A stretch of DNA of 64,000 bases from Symbiodinium natans. Its lineage: Eukaryota; Sar; Dinophyceae; Suessiales; Symbiodiniaceae. Positions 42,699 to 52,542 of the stretch are shown here, one piece after another. The notes under the pieces are model-generated. The model ran no database searches. It had not been told where the DNA came from and saw nothing but the letters and a program-made list of their open reading frames with translations. The position numbers and the translations under genes are program-made. Numbering within the stretch: position 1 is the stretch's first letter; every line of letters starts with the position of its first letter. The stretch spans positions 247,001 to 311,000 of the forward strand of contig CAJNDS010002599.1 in assembly GCA_905221605.1 (NCBI GenBank), given 5' to 3'.

Positions 42699-44118
42699 CA
42701 ACCTTTCAAAATTTTAAGGATTTTAAGGGTTTCAAGGATTTTTAAAATTTTAAATGGGCCTGCCTCTTTCCGGAAAATAATTTAATTTTCTTTCAAAACT
42801 TTCAGGATTTTAAGGTTTTTAAGAAATTTAAAAGGCCTTAGATTCCTTAAAATCCTTAAAATTTTGAAAGGCCCGGGCTTTCAAAATTTTTTTAAGGATT
42901 TTAAGGATTTTTAAAATTTTAAATGGGCCTGCCTCTTTCCGGAAAATAATATAATTTTCTTTCAAAATTTTAAGGATTTTAAGGATTTTAAGAAATTTAA
43001 AGGCCTTAAATTCCTTAAAATCCTTAAAATTTTGAAAGCCCCAACCTTTCAAAATTTTAAGGATTTTAAGGATTTTAAGGATTTTTAAAATTTTAAATGG
43101 GCCTGCCTCTTTCCGGAAAATGATTTAATTTTCTTTCAAAATTTTAAGGATTTTAAGGATTTTAAGGATTTTAAGAAATTTAAAAGGCCTTAAATTCCTT
43201 AAAATCCTTAACATTTTGAAAGGCCCGGGCTTTCAAAATTTTAAGGATTTTAAGGATTTTAAGGATTTTTAAAATTTTAAATGGGCCTGCCTCTTTCCGG
43301 AAAATAATTTAATTTTCTTTCAAAATTTTAAGGATTTTAAGGATTTTAAGGATTTTAAGAAATTTAAAAGGCGTCAAATTCCTTAAAATCCTTAAAATTT
43401 TGAAAGGCCCGGGCTTTCAAAATTTTCAGGATTTTAAGGATTTTAAGGATTTTTAAAATTTTAAATGGGCCTGCCTCTTTCCGGAAAATAATTTAATTTT
43501 CTTTCAAAATTTTAAGGATTTTAAGGATTTTAAGGATTTTAAGAAACTTAAAAGGCCTTAAATTCCTTAAAATCCTTAAAATTTTGAAAGCCCCAACCTT
43601 TCAAAATTTTAAGGATTTTAAGGATTTCAAGGATTTTTAAAATTTTAAATGGGCCTGCCTCTTTCCGGAAAATAATTTAATTTTCTTTCAAAATTTAAGG
43701 ATTTTAAGGATTTTAAGAAATTTAAAAGGCCTTAAATTCCTTAAAATCCTTAAAATTTTGAAAGGCCCGGGCTTTCAAAATTTTAAGGATTTTCAGGATT
43801 TTAAGGATTTTTTAAATTTTAAATGGGCCTGCCTCTTTCCGGAAAATGATTTAATTTTCTTTCAAAATTTTAAGGATTTTAAGGATTTTAAGGATTTTTA
43901 AAATTTTAAATGGGCCTGCCTCTTTCCGGAAAATAATTTAATTTTCTTTCAAAATTTTAAGGATTTTAAGGATTTTAAGAAATTTAAAAGGCCTTAAATT
44001 CCTTAAAATCCTTAAAATTTTGAAAGGTCCGGGCTTTCAAAATTTTAAGGATTTTGTGGTCCTTTTAAAATTTTGGAAAACCCCTAAATTCCTTAAAATC
44101 CTTAAAGTTTTGGAAGGC
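42699..44118 (-). repeat. CCTTAAAAT satellite, reverse orientation
   Basis: From about 42,699 every unit is the reverse complement of the preceding block (AAATGGGCCTGCCTCTTTCC, AAGGATTTTAAGG). About eight units. The two arms make a large inverted repeat with its centre near 42,699. Confidence 0.9.
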
Positions 44119-44217
44119 GAAGCAGGACCGTCAAATAACGCATAAAGGTCCTACATACTTTAGGGGTTTCCTTAATTAGGTACATGGACCCTTCGGGGTG
44201 TTTAGGGTGCTGACGAG

Positions 44218-44298
44218 GACCTGCCGGGCACCCTTCGAAGGGAATCCGACCACCGCCTCATGCCTGGTGCGCCGCGACCCGGGGAAGGGGAAGGGAAG
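44218..44298 (+). CDS. Putative microexon, cysteine-rich module (type A)
   Basis: GACGAG precedes it and GTGGGGTTTAGGG follows. The frame contains TCRAPFEGNPTTASCLVRR. It aligns with 1,910 (CKSPFYGTPTVARC), keeping both cysteines, P-F, G-x-P-T and A. It is the first island of this family on the right side of the satellite block. Confidence 0.52.
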
Positions 44299-44400
44299 GT
44301 GGGGTTTAGGGTTTAGGGTTTGGGGTTTAGGGTTTAGGGTTTAGGGTTTAGGGTTTAGGGTCTAGGGTCTAGGGTTTAGGGTTTAGGGTTTAGGACTAGG
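44299..44400 (+). repeat. TTTAGGG array at the donor side
   Basis: About 13 units with TTTGGGG and TCTAGGG variants. Confidence 0.9.
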
Positions 44401-44668
44401 ACCCAGAGTCGGCCTTTAGTGGTAGGGTTTAGGCCCCCCAATAGGGGGTACGATAATCCCTCTTAAGGACTGTTAGAAAAAGGGGGAACATCCCAAGCTT
44501 TGCCCCCAAACATTAAACTCTAAACCCTAAACCCTAGACCCTAGACCCTGACCCTAAACCCTAAACCCTAAACCCTAAACCCTAAACCCAAAACCCTCCC
44601 TTAAGAGCCCTCGAATCTTAGGGCGAAATTTGAGCTTTGTGGCTGGTCTCGGCTCTGTAGCCGCAGCC

Positions 44669-44724
44669 ATGAGACCTCCCGCGCCTGGAGGGCTCTTCGT
44701 GTGCTGGCTGCTCGGAGCAATGCT
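44669..44724 (+). CDS. Putative first exon with signal-peptide-like start
   Basis: ATG at 44,669 in the context GCCGCAGCCATGA. The frame MRPPAPGGLFVCWLLGAM has a short polar start and a hydrophobic core, like the beginning of a secretory signal. GTTTAGGG follows directly, giving a donor in phase 2. This would suit the start of the cysteine-rich gene continuing to the right (inference). It is short, so chance is possible. Confidence 0.4.
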
Positions 44725-46102
44725 GTTTAGGGTTTAGGGTTTAGGGTTTAGGGTTTAGGGTTAAGGTTTAAGGTAGTCAAAATCCATGAGGCTCCGGCAG
44801 TTGCCTAGTTGCTTTCGGAGGCAAAGAACAGTGCTGCCGCCCGTCGTGATCGCCACATCCTTACAAAGGGAGCGAGCGAAAAAGAGGAACAGACAAGATC
44901 CCTCTTGAGAGGCGATGTATGACTGCTGAGGGAAATCCTGGTGGCGAAGACTCGTCTTGAGGTACCGCAGGGGTCCTAGTACCCAACGCCATCAAACCAA
45001 GTGCGATCGAAAGTGCAGGTAAGTGTAAAGAAGTAAGTATGTGCGTGTGCAAACCAACAACACCGAGGGCTCTACTCACCCTAAACTCTAAACCCTAAAC
45101 CCTAAGAACTACCACTATTTGCTACAGAACCCCCCGCCCCCCCCCGCCAAAAGAAAGAGCAAAGACAAGACAATGATCCCTACACTGCCCTTACAAGGAG
45201 GAACATGGTTGAGTTTTTGTTTTTTTTTGGGGGGGGTTCTTAAGCCCATAGTAGACTAGGATCAAAGTACTGCTACAAACTGTAGCCGTATATGAAGCAG
45301 GCTTTTGGTTGTTACTAGTTTCCCCAAAAGGACACCCAACATTTGCTCTCACCGGCGTTTATCCGGAACCGTGATGTACACTCACCAAATTGCTAGACAC
45401 ATCGTTGCCCTTTTAGGGTTTTTGGTGTAGGGCCAGCTTCCACTAGACACAAGAGTAACCTAGGAATAAAAGGGGTACCCTTCTTGGTACTTCTGATTGT
45501 TTTTTTTTTTTGGGGGGGGGGGCTATAGACTGCCCTTCTTTGAAGCCCTTTCAACACCAGCAGGTGGCCCTTTTTTCTTCCTAGGCTACCCCTGGAAACC
45601 CTCAAAACCCTCAACTCACTTCGGCCTCAGCCGCTACTTAAGATGGGAGTCCGTCGACCTCTTCCACAACAAGTCGTAGTAGGGTTTAGGGTTTAGGGCT
45701 TGGGCTTAGGGTCCCAAATCCTAAGCCCCAAGCTCTAAAAACCCTAGATGCACCACATCCTGAAATGTCCGAGCCGGGAGTTTCCTCACTTGCCTAGCAC
45801 AAGTCTCCCCAAGCCCCGGTTTTCAGAACAACCCTAAACCCTAAACCAGGGCCGACTCACACCCCAAAAGCCACTGCAGCTTAGGCAGAGTTTAGGGTTC
45901 AGGGTTTGCGGTTTAAACTTGGGATGTCCTTAATAATGAGGACTGCCGGTTTAGGGTTTAGGGTTTAAGGTTTAGGGTTCAGGGTTCAGGGTTCAGGGTT
46001 CAGGGTTTAGGGTTTAGGGTTTAGGGAGGGGGAACATCCCAAATTCAAGCCCTGAATGTTCAGCGTTGGGCTTCTGGCGCATCTTTTTGCCTCCATCAAC
46101 AG
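44725..46102. other. Intronic or intergenic mosaic
   Basis: A TTTAGGG array lies at 44,725-44,765. Positions 45,117-45,250 are a MITE-like element (ATTTGCTACAGAACC ... GGTTCTTAAGCCCATA). Positions 45,440-45,490 are a reverse copy of the TACCCTTTTTATTCCTAGG family. TTTAGGG/TTCAGGG lies at 45,950-46,026. The frames here show no recognised domain. Confidence 0.55.
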
Positions 46103-46162
46103 GCCTCGAACACCGACCCCAACGGCCTCCTCTTCCGGTCGCCGATCTGCTCCTCGGCATGG
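46103..46162 (+). CDS. Putative microexon, NTDP module (type B), 60 nt
   Basis: A pyrimidine-rich tract ending in ATCAACAG precedes it and GTTTAGGG follows. It is 20 codons in phase 0-0: ASNTDPNGLLFRSPICSSAW. It shares N-T-D-P-N with 3,353 and the P-x-C end with 12,485. Confidence 0.55.
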
Positions 46163-46502
46163 GTTTAGGGTTTAGGGTTTGGCTCTTTTTTCACCCTAAC
46201 CCTAAACCCTAAACCCTAGACCCTAGACCCTAGACCCTAAACCCTAAACCCTACCTTTATGGGGGAGAAGGGATGCCAGCAAAACATCAGCGAGTTTAGG
46301 CTAAACCCTCCCTAAGAGCCCAATTCCCCTTAGTCAAGGAATGCACCTTAAATCATATTAAGGGTCCCTATTTAGATTGAGGAATATTCCCTAATCAAAG
46401 GAGATTGGGGCGTTAGGGCTACTTGCAGGTTCATGGGTGACCTGGGGGGCTTATAAGTACAGTTGAACCTCCAACTACTGCCTCAAAACAGCACATAACT
46501 AA
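46163..46502. other. TTTAGGG/CCCTAAA mosaic
   Basis: CCCTAAA with CCCTAGA variants at 46,192-46,252. A fragment of the GGTTCATGGG element lies near 46,430-46,480. No gene is seen. Confidence 0.6.
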
Positions 46503-47379
46503 ATGCTTCAGAGCAAGTGCCACCCACAATCACGCAGAGATTCTGATTTGAGGATCCCGTCAATCTCGGGTACAGATAGCTGCAGCATGCTGCAGCAGGG
46601 ACTTGCAAAACGAGCACACCGCAGGAATGCACCATGCCTTGGGCAGTTATTTGCCAGGGGCCCTGTGTTTCCAAGTGGCGACATGTCGAATTCATACGAC
46701 ACGGTGTCCAGGTCTGCTGAGCCATGGACGGTGCTCAAGCCTCGCTTTGCTCTTGTTGGGTCCGCCAGAAGCTCCGGAAGATTTCCGGCCTCCACGCAAG
46801 CGCATCATCCAACGACGTTGAAGACGATGAGGAGAGAGAACGTGCAGCTCTGCGCCAGGAAAACGTTCCTGGAGTATCGCCAGGTGGCACATTGCAAAAT
46901 GCGCAGCCGCAGCGTGCCAAAAAAATATGCGACCGTGCAAAAAGACCGAGAGAGTCAATGGCATGGCGCATGGCAACATGGGGGAGAATGCTGGCGACCA
47001 GCTCAATCATCTTGCCGACTATCCTCCCATAGATGATGCTTATGAGCCATTCTTAGCCCCGGAAATGATTGCGGCAGAGCGTCTGTGGAGGCGCGAGGTG
47101 ATCGGCTTGATGGCATGGCGCCAGGTGCCTGCCAAGCCTCGTTACTGTCGAAACGTTTCGACAGTAATGAGGCTTGGCAGGTACCTGGAGCCACAAGGCA
47201 TGCTGCGTGAGTGTGGCTTGAGAGAAGTGCATCAGACTGTCAGGGATTGTTCCTGCTGGATTCTATGGCTTCTACAGCTCCGACATCCGAGCAAAGTCAG
47301 CATCGCGTTCTCCTTTTTGGGCAATCTGACTTGCGCAGCATTCTGCTTTCCAGCATTTCCCACCTGCCTTTCTGTTTGA
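46503..47379 (+). CDS. Unknown coding-like region in two overlapping frames
   Basis: Several frames are open on both strands across 46,503-47,036. On the plus strand, a charged stretch (NDVEDDEERERAALRQENVP) in one frame is followed by a second frame from 46,927 containing NHLADYPPIDDAYEPFLAPE and AERLWRREVIGLMAW. A frameshift or intron near 46,930 would join them. A long hairpin (47,116-47,193) lies inside the second frame. The family is not recognised. Confidence 0.35.
47116..47193. repeat. 39-bp-arm inverted repeat (hairpin) without a loop
   Basis: The arms meet at AAAC|GTTT (47,154/47,155). Pairing runs outward for 34 bp with two G-T mismatches, then a further 5 bp with one more mismatch. 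The central part includes GCCAAGCCTCGTTACTGTCG and its near complement. Confidence 0.92.
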
Positions 47380-47600
47380 CGTTGCAGGTTTTGGGAAGTT
47401 CCAGTTCTTCACTTTGCTGCCTAACGCAGTACTAATTACCAATTGCTCAAGAACGCCAACAAAATCCAAAGGAGTTTTCCTTCCAAGGGTAAAAAAGGGA
47501 TTTTGTTTTGACGGGGGGGGGGGGGGTTTTTAAGTCGCAAGGCATGCTGGCTGGGTTTGGCTTGAGAGAAGTGCATGGCTCCGGCCAGGGAGTGTTCCTG
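47193..47600. repeat. Direct repeat of a coding-like segment
   Basis: Positions 47,193-47,255 (CAAGGCATGCTG ... GGCTTGAGAGAAGTGCAT ... TTGTTCCTGC) are repeated at 47,530-47,600. A poly-G run lies at 47,513-47,526. The second copy has a different continuation. Confidence 0.75.
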
Positions 47601-47808
47601 CAAGACCACCAAACCCTAAACCCCAAACCCCTCTCTGAAAAAACGCTAGCCGACCTTCCTGTTTGCAGGAGGCTTTCAATCAATCTCAGAAGGGGCACTG
47701 CAACAAGAAACCTCTAAACCCTAAACACCTAAACCCAAAACCTAACCGGTTTTATTTTTCGGAACACCCTAAACCCTAAAACCTAAACCCTCAACCCTCC
47801 GAATTCAG

Positions 47809-47878
47809 AGGTCGGCTGCCGGACAACTTCGACCCTCTCCCGCTGGATCCGGGCTTTGCAGGCCTGGGCGCTTGGAAT
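47809..47878 (+). CDS. Putative microexon, PDNFDPLPL module
   Basis: CCGAATTCAG precedes it and GTTTCAGGG follows. The frame reads GRLPDNFDPLPLDPGFAGLG. L-P-D-N-x-D-P parallels C-P-E-G-N-x-D-P at 18,350. CCCTAAA lies upstream and TTCAGGG/TTTAGGG downstream. Confidence 0.4.
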
Positions 47879-48745
47879 GTTTCAGGGTTCAGGGTTTAGC
47901 GTTTAAGGTTAAGGGTTTAGGGTTTAGGGTTTAGGGTTTTAGGTTTGCTGTCTAGTATCCCCAAAAAGACGCTCCGTGTATGTATGTAAACATGTATACT
48001 CACCAAAAGCCATAGCAAACAAACTCACTTCACATTGTTTAGGGTCTCCGGTTACAAGTGCCCGCTGGGATGTTGATGGGTAGTTGTAGTTCTTGTAAGT
48101 AGGGTCTAGGGTTTAAGCTGTAGGGTTAGGGATGCAGCCATGGCAGGTTCGAACCAATTGGGGCGAACCTCGAACTTCCAAGCCAACGACCAATAGGATT
48201 CAGTGGTCGTTCGAGCTTATATACCATTCTTAATCTAGCACATCCCCCCAAAAAAACAGATTGTGGACAAGACGTGCGCAACCAACCGGCGAATAGCCTA
48301 CGTAAGAAAGGGAAACACTAACAACCACAACTAATTGCTTAAGAACCCCCCCCCCAAAAAACTCAAAACAAATAGTCCTCCTTATAAGGGTTGTCATTGG
48401 TATTTTTGGCGGGGTTCTAAATAGTAGATCAGCAACTCTGTTTACAAAGCCGCAAAGCTGGTAGTGGTACGAAAGCCGCAAGTTCTCCAAGCCCCAGGCC
48501 TTCACACCTTCAACCACCCGAACCCAAGCCCTAATCCCTACTTAAACCCTCAACAACCCCCAAACCCTAGACCCCACGCCCCAAACCCCAAACCCCAATC
48601 CCCAACCCCCAACCCCGAACCCTGAACCCTGAACCCTAAAGCCTAAACCCTAAAGCCACCCTAAACCCTAAACCCTCAACCCTCAACCCTAAACCCTAAA
48701 CCCCAAACCCCAAACCCTAAACCCTAAACCCTAAACCCCCGGCAG
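47879..48745. other. Mosaic with one MITE
   Basis: TTTAGGG-like DNA at 47,880-47,945. A MITE-like element lies at 48,333-48,430 (AATTGCTTAAGAACC ... GGTTCTAAATAGTAG). Mixed CCCTAAA variant blocks fill 48,540-48,740. The 95-codon minus frame at 48,230-48,517 overlaps the MITE and is not supported. Confidence 0.55.
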
Positions 48746-48856
48746 AGCCCGACATGAAGCCCTTGAAGCCCGAGGTACATACACAGGGTTCAACTGCAGC
48801 CCCGGCTACGCTGGGCCCATTCAGACCATCTGCCGTCGACCCAACATGTTTGTGCG
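48746..48856 (+). CDS. Putative microexon, CSPGYAGPI module
   Basis: CCCCCGGCAG precedes it and GTTTAGGG follows. The open frame includes GTYTGFNCSPGYAGPIQTIC, matching 22,477 (WYCSPGYVGEPV). It is one of the two best sushi-like fragments. CCCTAAA lies upstream and TTTAGGG downstream. Confidence 0.55.
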
Positions 48857-49184
48857 GTTTAGGGTCATTAGGTGTAGGGTTCAGGGTTTAAAGGTTTAGG
48901 GTTCAGGTTGGAGCCCTAATAAACCCTAAACCCTAAACCCTTCTCTCACGGGTTTCAGGGTTTCAGGATCAGATTCGTAGCTTCGTAACAAACCATTTCC
49001 GCGGACTTAGATGAGAAGGAGACGGGGCGCAAACCCCAAACCCAAAAACCAACCGCAGAAATAGTCTGGTGGAGACCCTAAACCCTAAACCCCAAACCCC
49101 AAACCCCAAACCCTAAACCCTAAACCCTAAACCCTAAACCCTAAACCGCAAACCCCAAACCCTAAACCCTAAACCATTTCGCAG

Positions 49185-49215
49185 GTGGATCCCTAAGGCT
49201 GCCATGCTCAACTGG
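49185..49215 (+). CDS. Putative 31-nt microexon with ideal flanks
   Basis: CCCTAAACCATTTCGCAG lies immediately upstream and GTTTAGGGTTTAGGG immediately downstream. Two frames are open: WIPKAAMLNW, or with phase-1 entry GSLRLPCSTG, which resembles the GSC start of type A. It is too short to settle. Confidence 0.42.
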
Positions 49216-50587
49216 GTTTAGGGTTTAGGGTTTAGGGTTTAGGGTTTAGGGTTTAAGGGTTTATGGGTTTAGGGGTTTAGGGGTTTTAGGGTTTAGGGTT
49301 AGGGTTCCAGTGCTCACCAACTTGCCAGTTTCTGTCAGGTCTTGGGCCGCAGCAGCTCGAAATCCTTAAGCCGCAAGGGTTAAGCCGGCGTTTAAGCCCT
49401 AATTACAGAGGACCCTCCCCAAAAAAAACTTTTGCAGCCAGAATAGTTGCAGCAGCAAAGATATAAACTGCGGCCATCATACTGACAAAAAAGAAAAAGC
49501 ACACAATACACCCGTGCTTTGGGCTTTGGGGTTTTGGGGTCTGGAGGCTCGCGTTGTAGGAACTTGGGGTTCAGGGCTTGTAGGGAGGAAGTTCGGGAGG
49601 TTTAGGGCACTCCTAAGAGCCCCTTTGCCGCCCTAAACCCTAAAGCCTAAACCCTGAACCCTAAGAACCCTGCCCCTTAAAACCCTAAATCCTAAGCCCT
49701 AAACCCTAAAACCCTTTCTCCCTAGAACGCCCAAAGGCCCACACGTCAGAACCGTTCAAAGAAGGTAAGGGACCACATTAAGGCACCACTTCATGGTACC
49801 GTGCTCCGCTTCTTTAGGGTTTGTGCTGAAGCCAAGCTGTAGCCCTGAAGAGCCGGTTGCCCTGGTGCGTTGTCCCCCTGCCTAGCTTGTGGATGTCAGG
49901 GCGGGAGGCAGGTGGGCAGAACACACCTTCACATGGTCCACATACCCGAATCTACTTCTTGAGTTTGGGTTTAGTTGAGGACTTGGTCGAAGCACTTGAC
50001 CCTTCTTGAAGATATGTTTCAAGTGTAGTTGGTTCTGTTGAAGCTTATAACAGACCGGATTTCCAAGAGTTCTTCTGAGAATGCCAGGCATGGAGGAAGG
50101 CTGCCGGATCTTCACGCAGACGACTCAGAGCTCTGCAAAAAATTCGCCGTCCAAAACCCCTTGTTCGTTTATCCGGGACCTGGCCAGGTGAGGGGGGGGG
50201 TGGGGGCGGGGGGGGGGGAGGCCGGGGGGGGTAGGGTTGATTAGTCAAGCATACGCAAAGTGCTCAATACCCCTTCACAAACATCATTCTCAGGATCCCT
50301 GCTTCCTAAGCTTTAAAGGGAGAGTGCCTTGGGCTATGGGAGACCTGTCCTTGGAGCCCCCTATGCAGATTTTGCGATTTTGGGGTTCTTATTGGTGACT
50401 TGCGCTCGACTTGGGGCCCTTATGCTCTAAACCCTAAGCCCTAAGCCCTAAGCCCTAAACCCCAAACCCCAAACCCCAAACCCCAAACCCTAAACCCTAA
50501 ACCCTAAACCCTAAACCCTGAACCCTGAACCCTGAACTCTGAACTCTGAACCCTAACCCTAAGCCCTAGGCGTGGGAGCTTCCTAAG
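49216..50587. other. Mosaic with G-rich homopolymers
   Basis: A TTTAGGG array at 49,216-49,310. CCCTAAA-like DNA at 49,630-49,715. Positions 49,880-50,175 are unique and open in part on both strands, with no recognised domain. Interrupted G-runs lie at 50,191-50,232. CCCTAAG/CCCCAAA/CCCTAAA/CCCTGAA variant blocks follow in order at 50,428-50,565. Confidence 0.55.
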
Positions 50588-50661
50588 GTATCCTGACGGC
50601 TGCGCGCCACCGGTGCCCTGCCGCGTGGGCAACTTTGTGGACCGGGCGGAGGGCGGGAGAG
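50588..50661 (+). CDS. Putative microexon, GCAPPVPC
   Basis: TTCCTAAG precedes it and GTGGCCG follows. The frame reads YPDGCAPPVPCRVGNFVDR. It resembles 23,162 (GCLPITPC). Downstream DNA is CCCTAAA-like. Confidence 0.4.
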
Positions 50662-50761
50662 GTGGCCGATGTGAGAGTTAGACCCTAAACCCTTAACCCT
50701 AAACCCTAAACCCTAAACCCTAGGGTTTAGGAGTCCGGAGTAGGGTTTAGGTGTAGGGTTT

Positions 50762-50866
50762 GGGATGTTCTCTCTCATACTAGACGTCCTTAATTGGGAT
50801 TTTAGAAATATTTTAATAGGGGGGGGGTCCCTATGAAGGACTGTTAGTATAAAGGGGGAACATCCC
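50762..50866. mobile_element. MITE-like element, GGGATGTTC ends
   Basis: GGGATGTTC and GAACATCCC are exact inverted ends about 105 bp apart. Related right ends lie near 44,485-44,497 and 46,029-46,037, and a related left end near 45,922. Confidence 0.6.
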
Positions 50867-51100
50867 AACAAGTGAGGGTCTAGGAGTCCGGAATAGGGTT
50901 CAGGAGTCCGGAGTAGCGTTCAGAGTTTGGGGTTTAGGGTTTAGGCCCTAAGCCCTCAACCTAAACCTAGACGTTATAGATACTGAGCCCTTAACCCCAT
51001 AGACACGCTCTCTCGCCCTACCCTGGAGAAGACTGAGAAGCCCGAAATCGTCTACCCCCTCAAGGCCCAAAATCCTGGATCCCCTAAACCCTAAACCCTA

Positions 51101-51157
51101 AACCCCTACAGCCCTACAGCCCTACAGCCCTACAGCCCTACAGCCCTACAGCCCTCA
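51101..51157 (+). repeat. CCCTACAG 8-bp tandem
   Basis: About seven units, immediately before a putative acceptor. Confidence 0.85.
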
Positions 51158-51185
51158 GCTTGGGCTGAACCCTGCTTCGTATCAG

Positions 51186-51238
51186 GACGTGGACGGCCGC
51201 CGAGGCCCCCGCGCTTCATGCAGATTCCGTCTTCCGGG
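51186..51238 (+). CDS. Putative microexon
   Basis: CGTATCAG precedes it and GTTTGGG follows. The frame contains TWTAAEAPALHADSVFRG. It has no cysteine in this frame. The acceptor side has CCCTACAG/CCCTAAA, the donor side G-rich DNA. Confidence 0.35.
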
Positions 51239-51387
51239 GTTTGGGAAATATAGGGGTTTCCGAACATAGGTTTACCCTTGTGGGGGTCCCATGGAGGGGA
51301 TTCATTCTATTTGGGGTATAAAAGGGGTACCCCTATTTTTCGAAATGCCCGTATAGAGTTTGGTTCAGCCCGTTGCCCTGTGATCAG
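51239..51387. mobile_element. MITE-like fragment, ATAGGGGTTTCCG family
   Basis: ATATAGGGGTTTCCGAA near the left and TTTTTCGAAATGCCCGTATAG near the right are diverged inverted ends related to 21,317. Confidence 0.45.
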
Positions 51388-51693
51388 GTTTAGGGTCTAG
51401 GGTTTAGGGTTTAGGGTTTAGGGGTTTAGGGGTTTAGGGGCTTAGGGGTTTAGGGTTTAGGGTTTGGGGTTTAGGGGTTTAGGGGTTTAGGGGTTTAGGG
51501 GTTTAGGGGTTTAGGGGTTTAGGGGTTTTGGGGTTTTGGGGTTTTGGGGTTTTGGGGTTTTGGGGTTTAGGGGTTTAGGGTTTAGGGGTTTAGGGGTATA
51601 GGGGTCTAGGGGTCTAGGGGTTTAGGGGTTTCGGGGTTTCGGGGTTTAGGGGTTTAGGGGTTTCGGGGTTTAGGGGTTTAGGGGTTTAGGGCT
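51388..51693 (+). repeat. TTTAGGGG array with TTTTGGGG and TTTCGGGG patches
   Basis: About 300 bp of mostly 8-bp units. Internal blocks of TTTTGGGG (near 51,535-51,565) and TTTCGGGG show stepwise local amplification of variants. Confidence 0.95.
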
Positions 51694-52144
51694 TGGCCCC
51701 CAAAAGGAAGCCCCGGCCCCCCATCCAGATGTGCTGGGCCGATAAGAAAGCCCTAATGGGTTTAGGGCTTCGGGGTTAGGCTTTAGATCCACTGGCCCCT
51801 GTCCCTTAAATAGCCCCTTTCCTTGGGGGATCCAACCCAACAAAACACAAAAAGTTAGGAGACCTGCCTAAGAAAAGGTGACTTTTGTCAAACCTATTCT
51901 GCTTTCATGTCGGCTCTAATAGGAGTTGTCGGATTTCTGTTTCAGTCGCGGGTGTGTTTGGGGGGTTTGGGCCCGGCCAGGCAGTCTTCGACTAGGTACC
52001 GTAAACCCCAAGCCCTAAACTCTAAACCCAGCCTCGGAACTTAAAGGGTTTAGGGTTTTGGATCAGAGTTTCGGGTATCGGTATAGGGTTTAGGGTTTAT
52101 CCACCCCAATCCCTGAACCCGGGTTTAGGTGCATTTTTCAGCAG
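51694..52144. other. Unique DNA, no supported gene
   Basis: Sparse TTTAGGG words at 52,045-52,100. Nothing is recognised. Confidence 0.5.
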
Positions 52145-52237
52145 GATACATCGCTGGCAACCTGTCTTTCGGACGAAGTCAGTTGGACGAGACTCTCAAC
52201 ACCGGCCAGGCGTGCGCTGCCGTTGGAATTCCGTGGA
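52145..52237 (+). CDS. Putative microexon, ATC module, 93 nt
   Basis: TTTTTCAGCAG precedes it and GTTTAGGG follows. It is 31 codons in phase 0-0, starting DTSLATCLSDEVSWTRLSTP. The DNA aligns with 11,602 (TACATC ... GGCAACCTGTC), where the same phase gives TSTTATCPDGN. A second open frame (GYIAGNLSFG) also looks good but breaks the match in phase. Confidence 0.48.
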
Positions 52238-52542
52238 GTTTAGGGTTTAGGGTTTGCGGAAGCAGGGCATCTATTCCATACTATGGCATGGCCTTACTTG
52301 GGGTACTGATCGCCGTGCTTATCGCTACCTGTGGCCATACCTAGGGTGACCTGTAGCACCCCGAAAGCGTACAAGGCACCTTAGTTGTGGGTAAAGGTGG
52401 GGGATCCCAAGCACGGGTCACCTTCTAGGTACATATTTACCATAGGACCCCTGAACCCTAAACCCTAAACCCTAATTGGGTGGCGTTCTCGACGATGAGG
52501 CGCCTATCAACTCAGAGAGACATTGAGCGTTCGGTCTTTTGT
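52238..52542. other. TTTAGGG start, then unique DNA
   Basis: GTTTAGGGTTTAGGGTTTGCGG at the donor, then unique DNA. Short CCCTAAA at 52,458-52,475. Confidence 0.5.

Noticed and set aside
35051-44118. Frames coding NFKDFKDF-like repeats
   Set aside because: They are translations of the CCTTAAAAT satellite. The same peptide arises wherever the repeat is, and it disappears with unit-length changes.
52145-52210. GYIAGNLS frame shared with 11,602 (GYIHHGNLS)
   Set aside because: The match comes from shared DNA. The other frame gives ATC / ATCPDGN, agrees in phase and fits C-P-E-G-N at 18,350, so GYIxGNLS is probably a shadow.
52320-52360. GTGGCCATACC resembling the start of a 5S rRNA gene
   Set aside because: The match is limited to a few bases, and the following sequence does not fit 5S rRNA.
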